Shown: piece by piece, positions 48,941 to 61,130 of the stretch
How the letters are laid out: each line of letters opens with the position of its first letter
How positions within the stretch are numbered: the stretch's first letter is position 1
Assembly (NCBI GenBank): GCA_037176725.1
Contig: JAZBRS010000044.1
Coordinates: forward strand, 2,914,001 to 2,978,000
From: Posidonia oceanica
Taxonomy: Eukaryota > Streptophyta > Magnoliopsida > Alismatales > Posidoniaceae
Direction of reading: 5' to 3'
Length of the DNA stretch: 64,000 nucleotides
The notes under the pieces: model-generated
The model's input: the letters and a program-made list of their open reading frames with translations, nothing else
Database searches by the model: none
What the model was told of the DNA's origin: nothing
Made by a program: the position numbers and the translations under genes

Positions 48941-49290
48941 TCAAATACTCACAAACCTACAGTTTTTCCTAACTTCCCCTCCATCAGGATTTGTGATGTC
49001 ACCCATTTTGACCATAGAATCTGAGAAATGTTTGAAGAAGAGCAAAGGGTCTACAACATACATCTTGATGAGATCCACAGTCTATAATCGCATGATGCTA
49101 GAGTACAACTCTTGGTCTGAGTTCAGCAGCCATTCCCCTCTTACCAAGCTTAGATAGTAGGAGTTGACGAAGAGGGTGGGGGTGACATAATCCAGTGCTG
49201 TGGTATTATCATCATCTCCAGAAGATGGACATGCTGATCTCAGCTTTTCAAGATGTGCCATGGAGAACGGATCAGAGTGAATGCATTTGA
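48941..49290 (-). pseudogene. Captured fragment: class III peroxidase C-terminal exon
   Basis: The minus-strand reading gives LEKLRSACPSSGDDDNTTAL, YVTPTLFVNSYYLSLVRGEW, LLNSDQELYSS, then after one in-frame TAG (near 49084) FFKHFSDSMVKMGDITN and GEVRKNCRFV. This is the last exon of a secretory plant peroxidase, with two of the conserved cysteines (SACP and KNC). The haem-ligand histidines lie in earlier exons that are absent. The usual D after LF is V here. It is a non-functional fragment. Confidence 0.85.
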
Positions 49291-49458
49291 GATAGGTGAA
49301 AGACAAATAAAAAAAATCAAGTGTATTAAAGATAAAAGAAGCTGAACTAATTTAGGGGATCAATATTGTGTTGACTAAAATTGCTTTCAAGCCATTGTGT
49401 GTATTACATAGAGATACAGACTAAACCACAAAAGAAAGTGATAAATAAGAAAATTCGC

Positions 49459-49548
49459 CTCTTGAAGGACCTTGATCCTATGAGACTTTTTTATGCTCTT
49501 GATGGCGTAGTACTCTAGCGTCTTCTTCTTCCTTCCTTGATAAACCGT
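49459..49548 (-). pseudogene. Captured exon: RUNKEL/ULK4-like protein kinase, subdomains I-III
   Basis: After an acceptor-like GTGCTTCAG the minus strand encodes TVYQGRKKKTLEYYAIKSIK then KSHRIKVLQE. VY.GRKKKT.EY.AIKS closely matches the N-terminal ATP-binding region of the plant RUNKEL kinase (ULK4 type), including the AIK lysine. The reading frame then continues into unrelated sequence. Only this exon is present. Confidence 0.72.
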
Positions 49549-49784
49549 CTGAAGCACAACAAATTGCATGAACATAGTGAGAACAAAGAAACTGGAGGTC
49601 CAAGAAGAAGAAGAAGAAGAAAGGAAGGGTTTGGATGGTGGATTTGGAAGAAGGAGAGGAAGAACACGAGAGGAAGGGTTTGGTTTCTCTGTCTGTAGAG
49701 GTGAGAGCACCAGCGGAAGGAGAGGGCGAAGGAGGTCGTGGTGTGACGGCAGCAAAAGGTGAGGACAGCAAAAATGGGAATTGA

Positions 49785-51833
49785 CACTACAAGAAAACAG
49801 GACTTTAGTTAATTGATATGTTTAGCCACGGAATAGCTACGAGAATAGCCACGGATATATAAATTTCAAATAATAAAATAAAATATTATTTAACCACGGT
49901 CACATGTCGTGGCTAATTATGAAATATCCGTGGCTAAAATTTTTAGAACAATAGAAAATTATTTTTGCCGTAAATTAGCCACGGAATTTGACCGTGGCTA
50001 AGATTAAAGTCTTAAAATTTTAACCATCACTTCATTCACTCTCTATTTCTTACAAAACTACTCCAAAATTTCTCATGCCTCTTTCATTTCCTCCGCCCAA
50101 AACCACCAAAATCTTCGACGCTCTCTTCACTCCAAAATCCTGCTCCTCCTCCATTCTCCCTCCGCCCTCTTATGGCCGTTCGCCTGCCGATTACTCCTCC
50201 TTCGGTTCTCCTCCGGTCCTACGCCCGCCTCCTCCTCCACTAAGAAAGCAACACAGATATTGCTTACTTTCCGTTTGAGCTGTCACGAATGACCATCGAT
50301 TTTGGTTGGGGACTTCTGTTCAGGAGCTGAAGCAGCAACACCTGCTCGCGGGGTTCGAGAGGGATTTTTAGCGTTAGCTGTTTCCGACGTTTACTGCTTT
50401 GCATAGGTGAGGTTCCTGTATTTTCTTTTCTTTTCTTTTCCTGATTTTTTTTCTTACCCTTGGCTTTGTTTGAGGGTTTTCTTTTTGTGTTGATTGAAAT
50501 GATTGACTTTGTTGTGGTACATGTGTTTGCCTCCCTTTTTTGGTGTAAATTTTTTGATAAAAATGGATCCTTTGGTTCATGGGATTCTCTGAGTTCCACT
50601 AGGAGCATTATCACAAGAATCTTCTTTTTCTTTGCATCTACAACCTATGTGCTGAATTTTACTCAACTCAAATATACATACAGGTGTGCAGCACCTATGT
50701 GCTGAATCCGCATTTGGTTCTGTTCTATTTTCTTTGTATAGTTGATTGCTAGTAACATCTTGTACTAGTATACCAATGACATTAAATTTTTTAATTTAGA
50801 TGAGCATAATTTGATTGAACATCTTGTGCAAGTACAATTTGATTGAGAGTGAAACCTGCATTCAATGAGCAAGTATGATTTGAGATCTTGCGAACAACAA
50901 TTCAAGTTTCGGTTCATACTAGTGAACTTTTACTATCATTTAAAAGATTCCGGATGATCTAAAATGGTGGCATGAAAGTAAAATACTAGAAATACCATGT
51001 CTCAGAGTTGTGTTAGTAGCACATGCTAACACAACCGACATGATCATTTTTCTTGTATTTCACTGGACATATTTAAAGCTTTTATTCTTTTCCCTAATCT
51101 CTTCAAGTCTGGTAATGTTAACAAGTCTGAGTCTTGGGGACAATGAGAAATAGGCATCTTCAACTCTTTAAGTAAGAACCAAGAATCACAGAGAATATGC
51201 ATGGTGGACTCACTATTAGGCAAGCAACAACCTCTATAATATATTTTGTCAAACAGCTTACAACTTTCCATTAGATTAATATTGTCTGCATTCATCCAGC
51301 TAAACAAGCTATAACTCTCCACTAAACTGATATCAAACTACAACTGTATCCTATTTTGTTAAGCTTGAGACTATCTCCTGATATTCCTCTCATATATAAA
51401 GGTAAATGCCCTATTTGTAGAGTGGATTTTTAAAGTTATTAAGGTAAAATGTTCAATTTTTAATAATTAACTCATGAAATGAAATATACATAACTTGTGT
51501 GGAGTACCAATGAATAGATCAATAAACTTTAATCAACAAAATAAAAGGATGGTTTATGTTTTTAATTAACATAGTAAAAATTTTAAAATTAGACATTTAG
51601 GAAAATTCTAAAAACAACCCAAATAATTTTTAATAAATCATTGCAAACTTATGTGAATTTGAGATCACTCTCATGCATGTTCCATATTTTCTCGGTGGCT
51701 AAAATTTAGATACGAGACTTTTAACCACGGGCTCTGCCACAGTTAAAAGTCGTGGCTAAATTGATTTAACCACGGTTTTTTTAGTATTAACCATGGAATT
51801 TAGCCATACTTAAAGTCCAATTTTCTTGTAGTG
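49785..51833. mobile_element. Nested CACTA element, 2.05 kb, non-autonomous
   Basis: It starts CACTACAAGAAAA and ends TTTTCTTGTAGTG, perfect 13-bp inverted ends. The flanks TGA and TGG match at two of three bases. Subterminal regions on both sides are packed with TAGCCACGG and CCGTGGCTA words (49829-50000 and 51700-51810), typical transposase-binding repeats. No transposase is encoded. A frame at 50075-50278 (proline/serine-rich) and one at 51044-51322 (minus) are not recognised. Confidence 0.85.
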
Positions 51834-53858
51834 TGGAGAGGAGTGGGGGTGGTGGTCGGGAAACTAAGGGCATGAGCACAGGAGAGGGGGATTTGGGGAG
51901 GAGTGGAAGTGGTCGTGAGAAATGAGGGAAAAGGACAGCATGTGTGGAAATTTATTTAATTCACGAAGACATAGCAAGGACATGTCACACTCCTGTGCTA
52001 AGTCCTCGCTAGAGTCTTATGAAGACATGTCCTCGCAATATGCCTTCGTTAAATCCAGAAATTCTAGTAGTGACACTTGAAATGAACATTACATCTCAAA
52101 TCAAGTCCAGCTCAATCACAAATCAACACGAACCACACTCTCACACACAGTCCAAAACCTATCGTGTCACTCAGGCTCAAACGACCGACACTAACCACAA
52201 GCAGATGCTAAGGTGCACTGCACTACCACAGATAAACCACCCTGTGCATGAACTCCCCTATCCCCGGTTCATACTTTAAGAACCCTTATCCGTTTACACA
52301 AGAACACATACACACAGGGTCCATCCTCTTAGCATCCTCGGGACTGTTGCACTCGACCACCTAGAGGACTTTTTCAACACTCGTCCATCCTCTTAGCATC
52401 CGTTTTCACCTTCTGGTCCCACTAGTACAACACTCTAAGACCTCAGCCTACTCTAACTCTCGACCCTCCAGTCTCGACCCTCCAGGGTATCAGTCATCCC
52501 TAATTCATCAACCAAATTGTTCAATCTCTTAGTCCCTAACATCATCTTTGATCTTTTAGTCTGCTCACCCAAGGCCTTTTAGTCTCTTAAAACCACGAAA
52601 AACCTCTCGGACCTCATCTTGAGATGAGCAACTGATTCTCAACCATCCAGAAGCATTAATTATCTCTAGTCTGTCCAACGCTTCGACCTCTTAGTCTCTC
52701 AAAATTGTGGAAATTCTTTTCCAAATCCGTTGCAAACTTATGCATTTCTTTTCAAATTATTTTTGAAAAAACATTTGAAAACCTTTTCAAAACAAGCTCG
52801 AAACACACCAAAACATCGGCTGCAACCTACTGCTGCACTGAAAATCGTAGAAACATGTGGGCCCTCTGTGCGGCCAAAACACGTGGGCCGTCCATGCGAC
52901 CCAAACACACAGCATAGAGCAGTAGCTCTGTCCAACCAAAATAGGGGTTTTCTCTCCCCAAAACCAGCATCTGCAAAACTCAAAAATCCTTTGCAACATA
53001 AAACCACAGCAAAAACCTGAAATAATTGAACAGCGGCAACAAAAATCATGCAATAGGAGCTCGGCAAACCACAAAACACTAAATCCACACACTTGGGTTT
53101 TTCCACAGGAAACCCAACACAAAATTAAGCACCCTCGACTGCCACAAATCCAGATTCCACCTATGGAATCCCATTCATATCCATGATAATCATTCAATTT
53201 ATTAGGAAAAATAAAGAGATCCTGGGGTACGGCGTGTACCTTACGGATCCCAAGCAAAGGAACCCAACACAAGCACCGGCGACCTCCCCCGAAGCTCCAC
53301 ACTCATCCCACATGACTCGGCCGGTGGTAGCTCACCCGACGCCTCGCCACAACAACGACGACCCATGCAGCAGCGGAGGTAGTGGCGATAACGGTTTTGG
53401 CCTCAATCGCGGCCCTACGGCAGCAGTCCAATAGAAAGAGTGGTTCGACACACGCAGCGTACGACAACACAGTAGCGTTAGCCCGGTGGCGACACAACGG
53501 CAACGGTGACAATCACGACACGTGGCGGCTCGACGGTGGTGGCTCAACGATGGTAGCAACAATAGTGGACACTGTGGCTCGACGGCAGCGGCAGCCTCAC
53601 TCGCGGCCCTCCTCTCCCCCACTGCAAAATACAATTTAATTATTCGAAAAAACATTACATCAAATATAATCAAACAATAATCTACTCATTACCTCCGTTA
53701 CCATCCGATTACTAAAACACAACTGAGTGGAAAATCAAATTCCAAAATTAGAACTTACAACTTAAAACACTTTGGACTAAAAAACACGTTAAGAACATAT
53801 GCCGGTAGCACACGCCTTGGATTGAGAGTACAACTAAGAATGTTGATGTTACACATAT

Positions 53859-54639
53859 CATATATTAGATGAGACAATAGAAAGTTGTGAAATGCACAAG
53901 CATTGGTGAACGTGACTAGAAAACTTAAAAAAACCTTCTACATTTAAGTTTATTCTCTTATTATTGGTAAATTATAATTCTTTCTAATTAAAATGTGTTT
54001 TGACGTTAAAATATATTTGATTTAAAAAATAAGATCAACACTTTCTTAAAATATGATGTTAATTAATCTTTGTTCACAATTGTTAGTCACTCTGTATTTG
54101 AAAATTTATATTGTTTATAAGTTTACATATTTATTCAAAAGTAAATAAATAGTACCCTTTCAAATTAAGGATGTTCACGTTGCATGAAGTTTGGGTTTTT
54201 CATTTATGCTTGTTCATTCATCCCTCCTTTTCTTTTAATATAATAGATAAATAGTAGATAATTATAATCAAAAGGCATCGTCAAGTTCCCTACACGATGC
54301 ATATTCCCAAAAACCGTAGTACCTTTTGTCATAGATCATCCATAAGTTGGAAACCGTAGTAGCTTATCATAATGAACTTCAAGTGGTCAGAAAATAGAGC
54401 CTACCATTTTAAAATTAGAATTTCAATTCAACTAACCAAAGGGCTTGTGCAGTGGCCTCATAACAATAATAAACTTAGCCTCCATAAGAAAAGATGCGAA
54501 AATAGAAAAATGGCGTTGCCTCTCCTCTTCTTGATAGTAAATGAGTGGACATGCATGGTGCTCCTCAAGGTGGATAGGCCTGGAGCTATGGATAATGATA
54601 CAAGAGGTCACCAGTGTCAAATTTGGATAGATGGCGAAC
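53859..54639. other. AT-rich spacer
   Basis: No gene or complete repeat recognised. Confidence 0.5.
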
Positions 54640-55345
54640 TTAAAGATAGAAAATATTTTGAAAGGAGGAGAAAGGATTTGGAAAGATATTAAGTTATAGA
54701 ATGTATTTTGGGAATTTTAATATCACTTAACAGGAATTTATTAGGAGTTAAACTGCAAATAGGTATAAAAGTATGTTTGTAATAGATTTTAATTTTACAA
54801 TGGTATGTGTAACATGTTAACTTTAGAAAGGTATGTGTGCAATGGATTTTAAATTTACAAGGTCATGTATGACAAATTAACTTTAGAATGGTATGTGTGT
54901 AATAGATTTTAAATTTATAAGCATATGTGCAACAAGTTAAAAGGATATCTATGCAAATACCACATAAATAAATTAAAGGATAGAATATGAGCATTGGACA
55001 AAAGAAAGGCACACACGGACAGTAACTCTCCTACATTACATCCATACAAAATTTATAGAAACTAAAGCATGGCTTACATGTTGCGTGTCATATTCTCAGT
55101 GTTCGTTAAATAAAGGAAAAAGTTTTTCATACATGAATTAATCTCAATCATTAGATGATATTTTGCAAATGAGAGATGATATCGAATGATACCATGGGTC
55201 CTACTAACCATGTGTATTTGTATTTTCGTGTAAGAATTCATGTAACTGTAACAAGTTGGGTCCTTGAATAACACATTCATCAACTTGTTACCAAGTAGTA
55301 GTAATTGTCAAGCCACAATTGCCACGTCTTGATTTTTTTTATGAT
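54640..55345 (+). repeat. Diverged copy of 32150-32890
   Basis: It contains the right arm of the long-TIR element with its about 60-bp sub-units, the ATAAATAAATTAAAGGA flank and the following 370 bp. The left arm is missing. It ends abruptly where the next tandem unit begins. Confidence 0.8.
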
Positions 55346-58075
55346 ACTGAGGATGTGGATTTGCAGTGTTGGATGAAGACGTCGGCGTTTTTATGTATGT
55401 CGATGACTGATATGATCGTCACTTGTCAATTTACGGGACCGACTGATATGGTGCCTATAGGAGATGCAAATGTGGTTGTGGTGTAGGTCCTTAATTTCAC
55501 TAGATTAATGGCAGGGTGTCGTCAAGCGACGTCCTCGTATTACATGATGTATTCCATTCTTCAAAACAAATAAAAAATAGATCTAGGTAAGTCCAGGTGT
55601 GTAGTAAATAATGTCAGAAAGGCGATGAAAGGCATAAATAAACGAAAATTATACTAACTGAGGGTGGTTTCCTACATGCATATACTATAGGCCTATTTAA
55701 GGAATGCAATGATATGTGAAAAAAAATAGATTGAGAACGAATACTCCCTTCACCATTGTGCTACGTGATGTAGATGAGGAAGCAAAGGCACGGACAGAGC
55801 TCCGAAGGCGCAATCTCTTTGGATCTTGCAGAAATTTGGTAGAGTAAAGGGGGCTATGGATCTCTCAGAATTTCAGCATTATATCTCTCAGATTTTAAAA
55901 AATCTCTCCTCTTATTTTTCTAAAAGCCTCCCCAGATTCTAAAAAAAACCCTCCCCTCTAGCTCTAGAGCTTGGGGGTATTTATAGAATATTTTCCGACG
56001 TGATTTCGTTGAAAAACGAGGAGATATTATTTTATGTTTAAATTTAAATCCAAAATTAAAATTTTAAAACTTTAAATCATATGTTTTAACTCATCACCAC
56101 TTGTAGCGGCGACAGGCATAGATATTTTATTTTCTTTATGCAGAAAAATCCTATAAAAGGTAATAAAATAATCTGTTAAAGCATATCGCTGCTCTCACAG
56201 GTGCCGAGCTTTAAAATTCAAAATGTTTGAAATTAAAATCGTAAACTAACTCGTTAGGAATCTAGAAACTGCTTATGACTAAGTCTCCATTTTTTTAATT
56301 TGCCCGTAACAAAAAGATATTTATAGGAAATTTTAAATTTAAACACAAGCTTACTAATTAAGTAAGTTATATTTAAAATTAATATTTTCTATAATTTTGT
56401 GGGAGAAGTTAATCAGTTTTAAGGATATTTTTGACTTAGTTTAAACTCGTAACTACTTGGATATTTTAGATTTATCTTTATTTTTAAATATCACTTTGAA
56501 CTAAATATAGATATAACACTTAAAAATGTGATAACTAACTTTAAATCTATTTTTTTGACCAAAATAAAGATATATCACTTTAAAATTAACATCATCCATT
56601 CTTCTAGAATTTTCCTTAATTAGTTGCTATGTTCAAAAGTTTATATGATATGTCATATATTTAACTTATAGGAAAATTCTTGGAAATATTAATAATTATG
56701 GGAAAAACTATCACATGCATGAGTAGAATGAGGGTGTTAGCTCTGCCACAGCTAAGAAACTCACCTCAAGAAAAATGTTCAAGGTACTCAAACTTGCCAC
56801 TAGTTGGAGTGGGTTAGCTCTGCCACAGCTAATGACTTTGAATCAAGTAAAATCAAGTAAAATCAAGTAAGGTTTTCAAATAAATTATGAAAAAACTGGA
56901 AAATGTGTTATAAGTCATTAGTTATGTGATTTAGGGCGCCTCGAGGTTTCCTATCCTTAATTGACTCTCGAAAATGTAAAATTGAGATATTTACAGATGC
57001 CCCTCCTTGGAGTTGTCTTGAAACAAGATTAGCTCCAAGGTAAAAATGATGTTCCATTGAGCATTTCTTGAAAAGAGGAGCTCGCTCTCAAATAGTTAGC
57101 CACTAGGGAGGAAAGAAATTAGAAAACCACCTTTTGGTTTCGGGAATTTATCGCACAGCCAAAAGGTGGGACCTACTTAGTTTCGAGAATTTATCGCACA
57201 ACTAGGTGGTTGAAAGGGTGAACATATTCAGTTTAGGGACATGGTCACACAGCCGAATGATTCATTTAAAATACCGTCATATTGAAGATTCAGGTATGGA
57301 GGGGTCAATCCAATTTCAGAGCTATGTGTCGCAGCTGGTGTCGAGACCATGTCAACCATGTAAGATAATTTCAATGGGGCAGAAACTAAAGGGAATGATC
57401 ATGGGGAAATTACCCTATCGCCGATCGAAAGATGAAAAGCATGGCATCCTATTTGAGAGCTTACTCAGATTGGAATAATAAAAGATAGGTAGAGATTGAA
57501 CTAGTTTGAGAGGATCACACATTTTAAGGGTTTCTAACACTCTTGAAGAACATTGCTTCGTCCGCACTCCACTACCAATGACATGAGAAATAATGCATGG
57601 ATGCATGATTCAAGTAGGCAATGCTAATGCAGGGTCAACACTCAATGCAACGAATGGTCCATATGATAGGTTAGGTCGGCAGGGTACGGTTGGTCCTAGA
57701 TCATATAGACATATGCTAAATGAATGAATGCAATTTGTTGTGGTCAAGTGTTTTTCGTCCTTAAGTGTGACCAGTACTCTCGGGAAAAGACCATCATCCT
57801 ACAACTAGATTTGGTAAGTAAAGGAGTTCTATGAATAAATAACAGGATGAGGGAATGAACCCTTCCTTTGCCAAACCGGTGTTCACTTTTTAGTCGAAGT
57901 GACGTGTCTGCATACACCATATGAGCTCCAAAGGTGTGAGCTCATTCTTCGATATTGGTATGATTTGGGGCCAAAGCTTTCATCTTTTGTAGTAGGGCCC
58001 AGAATGTGTTGTGTGCAGAATCATAGTGGGACTTGTGTTTCAGTCACCGGTATATGAGGCACCAATGTGGTCACT
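55346..58075. repeat. Unidentified 2.7-kb unit, copy 1 of a tandem duplication
   Basis: It starts GGATGTGGATTTG and is followed directly by a second, diverged copy at 58076. Parts include a region beginning GAAGACGTC (55370), TTAGCTCTGCCACAGCTAA words (56745, 56815), and a short tandem of GGTTTCGGGAATTTATCGCA (57136, 57179). No reverse transcriptase, transposase or host protein is recognised. Confidence 0.7.
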
Positions 58076-59855
58076 GTGGATGTGGATATGGGGTGTTGGT
58101 TGAAGACGTCAACGCTTCCACCTCGTTGATGACTTGTTATGATCGCCACTTGTCGATTTGTTGGGTCGGCTGACATGGTGCCTACGGGAGATGCGTTTGT
58201 GGTTGTGGTGTAGGTCCTCGGTTCACTGGATCAATGGCAGTTGTCGTCCAGCGGCGTTCTCATGCTACGTGATGTGTATTCCTTCTCCCTTCACCCTCTA
58301 TGCTATATGCTGTGGGATAGGAAGTGGAGGCACGGACGGAGCTCTGGAGGCTATGGATCTTTGGAATTTATAACATTCTAAATTTATCTTTATTTTTAAA
58401 TGTGGTTTTGAATTAAAAATAGCTATAATATTAAAAAAAATATGATAATTAACTCAAAACCTCGTTTTAACCAAAATAAAGATATATCATTTTAAGATTA
58501 ATGTCACCCATTTTTCTAGAATTTTTCTTAATTAGTTGCTATGATATATATGATATATCATATATTTAAGTACTAGGAAAATTATAGAAATATTAATAAT
58601 TATGGAAAAAATGTTATAATTTTTTATAAAACTCCCATATATTATATTAAAGCACGGGATGACAAAATATCATGTGAGAGATCTCGAGGGATGCCAGTCG
58701 CCGATGATATTGGCAGCGAGTCTCATCGCCACTCACTTTGGTGACGAGCTCTGTCGTTTCTAATGCAGGCAGCGAGCTAGTCTTTTGCAGTTTCCCCTTG
58801 TCTTTTATATTAATTCAAGGAGATGCGTTAAAAGTTCGGAATAACTCAAAAATTCCATAAAATCATAAAAACATGTTATTTAACATTAAATACTCAAATT
58901 TGCCACTAATTCAAGTACAACGAGAATATTGACTTTGCCAAGACTAATAAACACGCATTAAATAATGTCAAAGGTATTCAAACCTGCCACTAGTTTGAGT
59001 AGAATGAGAGTGTTAGCTCTACCACAGCTAACAGACTCATATTAAGGGAAAATGTTCAATGTACTCAAACTTGCCACTAATTTGAGTATGTTAGCTCTGC
59101 CACATCTAACGACCTTGAATCAAGTAAAATCGAGTAATGTTCTTAAATAAATTATGGAAAAACTAGAAAATGTATTATAAGTCCTTAGTTATGTGATTTA
59201 GGGCACCTCAAAGGTTCATATCCTTAATTAACTCTTGGAAATGTGAAAATGAGATATCTACAGATACCCCTCCTTGGAGTTGATCTTGGAACAAGATTAG
59301 CTCGAAGGTAAGAATGATGTCCCATTGAGCATTTCCCGAAAAGGGGAGCTCACTTTCAAATAGTCAGCCACAAGGGATGAAAGAAATATGAAGAAGGGTG
59401 AACAAATTCGGTTTCGGGACGTTGTCACACAACCGAATGGTTCAATTAAAATGCCTTCATATTAAAGACTCAGACATGGAGGGGTCGAGCCAGTTTCGAA
59501 GCTATGTGTCACAACCGGTGCCGAGACCATGTCAACCACGTGGAGATAACTTCAATGGGGCAGAAACTAAAGGGAATGATCATGGGGAAATTACCCTATC
59601 GTCGATCGAAAAAAGAAAAAAGGTGTGGCATCCCATTTGAGAGCTTACTTGGATTGGAATGATGAAAAGATAGGTAAAAGTTGAACTGGTTCTAAAAGGA
59701 TCACACATTCTAAGGGTTTCTAACACTCTTGAAGAACATTGCTCCGTCCATGCTCCACTTCCAATGACATGAGAAATAGTGCATGGATGCATGATTCAAG
59801 CAAGCAATGCTAATGCAAGGTCAACATTCGATGCAATGAATGGTCCATATGATAG
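58076..59855. repeat. Unidentified 2.7-kb unit, copy 2, interrupted by an LTR
   Basis: Aligned with copy 1 from GGATGTGGATATG to CATATGATAG at 59855, where the Tat-like LTR starts; copy 1 continues past the same point at about 57668. It lacks the copy 1 segment at about 55850-56440 and has its own extra piece at about 58625-58930 that includes GGTGACGAGCTCTGTCG. Confidence 0.75.
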
Positions 59856-61130
59856 TGTAGACACCCCAGTTTTGCAGTCGATCGTCGGCAGGTTTCCCCG
59901 GAAGAACGTGCTTGGAAGCAACGGACCCTATTCCAGCCCAAAACCTACCCAACCAATCAAAAACCTACTCAACACCTTAGAAACCTAACCATTCTAGCTA
60001 GAAACCTACCCAAATTTTACTGTTGTGCGTGTTGGCTGTGCGGGTTTCATGCGCATTTTTGTCAGTTCCCCTGTGTCAGTTTGAAACGTAGGGTTTCGCG
60101 CGTCCCGTCAGCCGACACGTCAGCCTTCCACTGGCTCGCACCAACCCAACCTCGTACCTCAGACTGCCACCTACGCATCGCACCCAACCACTCCTTGGCA
60201 TACCACCCCATTCTCACACCACCGCCTGCATAGGCCAACCCTCTCGCGTTGCTTGGGAACTTGTTTCGGCCGCCTCTGGCACGCGATAGTCGACTTTCGG
60301 CGCACCTGCATGTCGCTCAACCTCGTACCTACTCCCCTACCACACGCCGTCGCTGTGCCAGTGTTGGAAACGCTCCCGCACGCAAGGTCGGCGTTTGGCA
60401 GTTCAAAACAGCCCCCCCACCAACCATTGCTGCCCCCCGGATTTTTCTAAGAATTCCCAAAGCTTCCTTGTGCATGAGAGCCACCCCCAGCGCCTCCTCC
60501 TTGTGCGAGAGAGAACCCTTGAGCCTCCTTAGCAGCCGAGCTTCTAGTCCCAAGTTTCCCGTGCCCTCTCGCCGCCGTTTCCAAGCCCGCCGTCCACCGT
60601 TTCCTCCTCCGACGTTGGGAGTAGAATTCCGGCCTTCCCACAAGTATCTTCCTCAACTTGCAGCGTAGGATTGCTTCCTTTTTGCTTGCCTAGCATTTTC
60701 AACAACGTTTTGCACGCCATTTATCGCTTTTAAGCTTGCATCCCAAAGTCCAGCGATGGGTCACCGCTCGCATGAGGCCGTCGGCCTGTGAGTGTGTGGC
60801 CGTCCTTGTCCCACTCGTTGTGGCTCGCCTGAGGTCCGAGGTGTGCTCCCCAGCCTCCTCTGTCCCTTCCCGACTGTCTTGGCATGTCCCTAGAGTCCCT
60901 GGTCGTCTCCACGGCCGGCGACACGTGTGGACGCTGACGTCGGCCAAGGATGAAGTGGACCTCCAAATTCGCTTGTTTTATTGTCGAGTCGTGTTTGTCT
61001 TCGCTCCGGCACCTCACCACGACCCTTCCTGACACTCCAGCGAGTGCTTTCGAGCTCACAGCCCTCCTCCATGGCCGGCCGAGTTCGAAGATGCTAGCGT
61101 CGACAGGGGAGGTCGGGGGAAGGTACCTAT
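59856..61130 (+). mobile_element. Tat/Ogre-like LTR, 5' part
   Basis: It starts TGTAGACACCCCAGTTTTG, nearly the same start as the solo LTR at 7726, and interrupts the tandem unit (left flank GATAG). The GC-rich body resembles the other in base composition more than in detailed sequence. It appears to be cut by a second LTR start at 61131; its remainder would lie outside the window. Confidence 0.65.

Larger units (their letters stand above)
41629..52072. mobile_element. CACTA element carrying several gene fragments (Pack-CACTA-like), 10.4 kb
   Basis: It starts CACTACTAGAAAAA and ends AAATTCTAGTAGTG, inverted repeats of the CACTA type, flanked on both sides by the 3-bp duplication ACA. Subterminal regions carry many TCCTCGCTA / GAGGAC words in both orientations (46123-46420 and 51965-52050), as expected for transposase-binding arrays. 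No TNP2-type transposase is present, so it would need one in trans. The interior holds a truncated family A element (41665-46122), a PIF-like element (46853-47698), a nested CACTA (49785-51833) and four plant gene fragments on the minus strand. The left terminal piece before the retroelement is only about 36 bp. Confidence 0.82.
41141..53853 (-). mobile_element. Family A-type solo LTR, minus strand, split by a CACTA element
   Basis: The plus strand runs from TGTCACGACCGTG (41141) to GTTGATGTTACA (53853), with CATAT duplicated at 41136-41140 and 53854-53858. Removing 41629-52072 leaves about 2.27 kb. The left part (41200-41620) is the inverted complement of 40610-41045, and the right part (52073-53640) continues that match, so the split is confirmed by the neighbouring LTR. 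The right part includes a CGG/GTGG-rich patch at 53320-53600. No gene is recognised. Confidence 0.88.

Noticed and set aside
50075..50278. 67-aa Pro/Ser-rich ORF as a captured gene in the inner CACTA
   Set aside because: No recognisable domain; composition alone is not evidence of capture.
51044..51322. 92-aa minus-strand ORF in the inner CACTA
   Set aside because: No family recognised and no splice or neighbour support.
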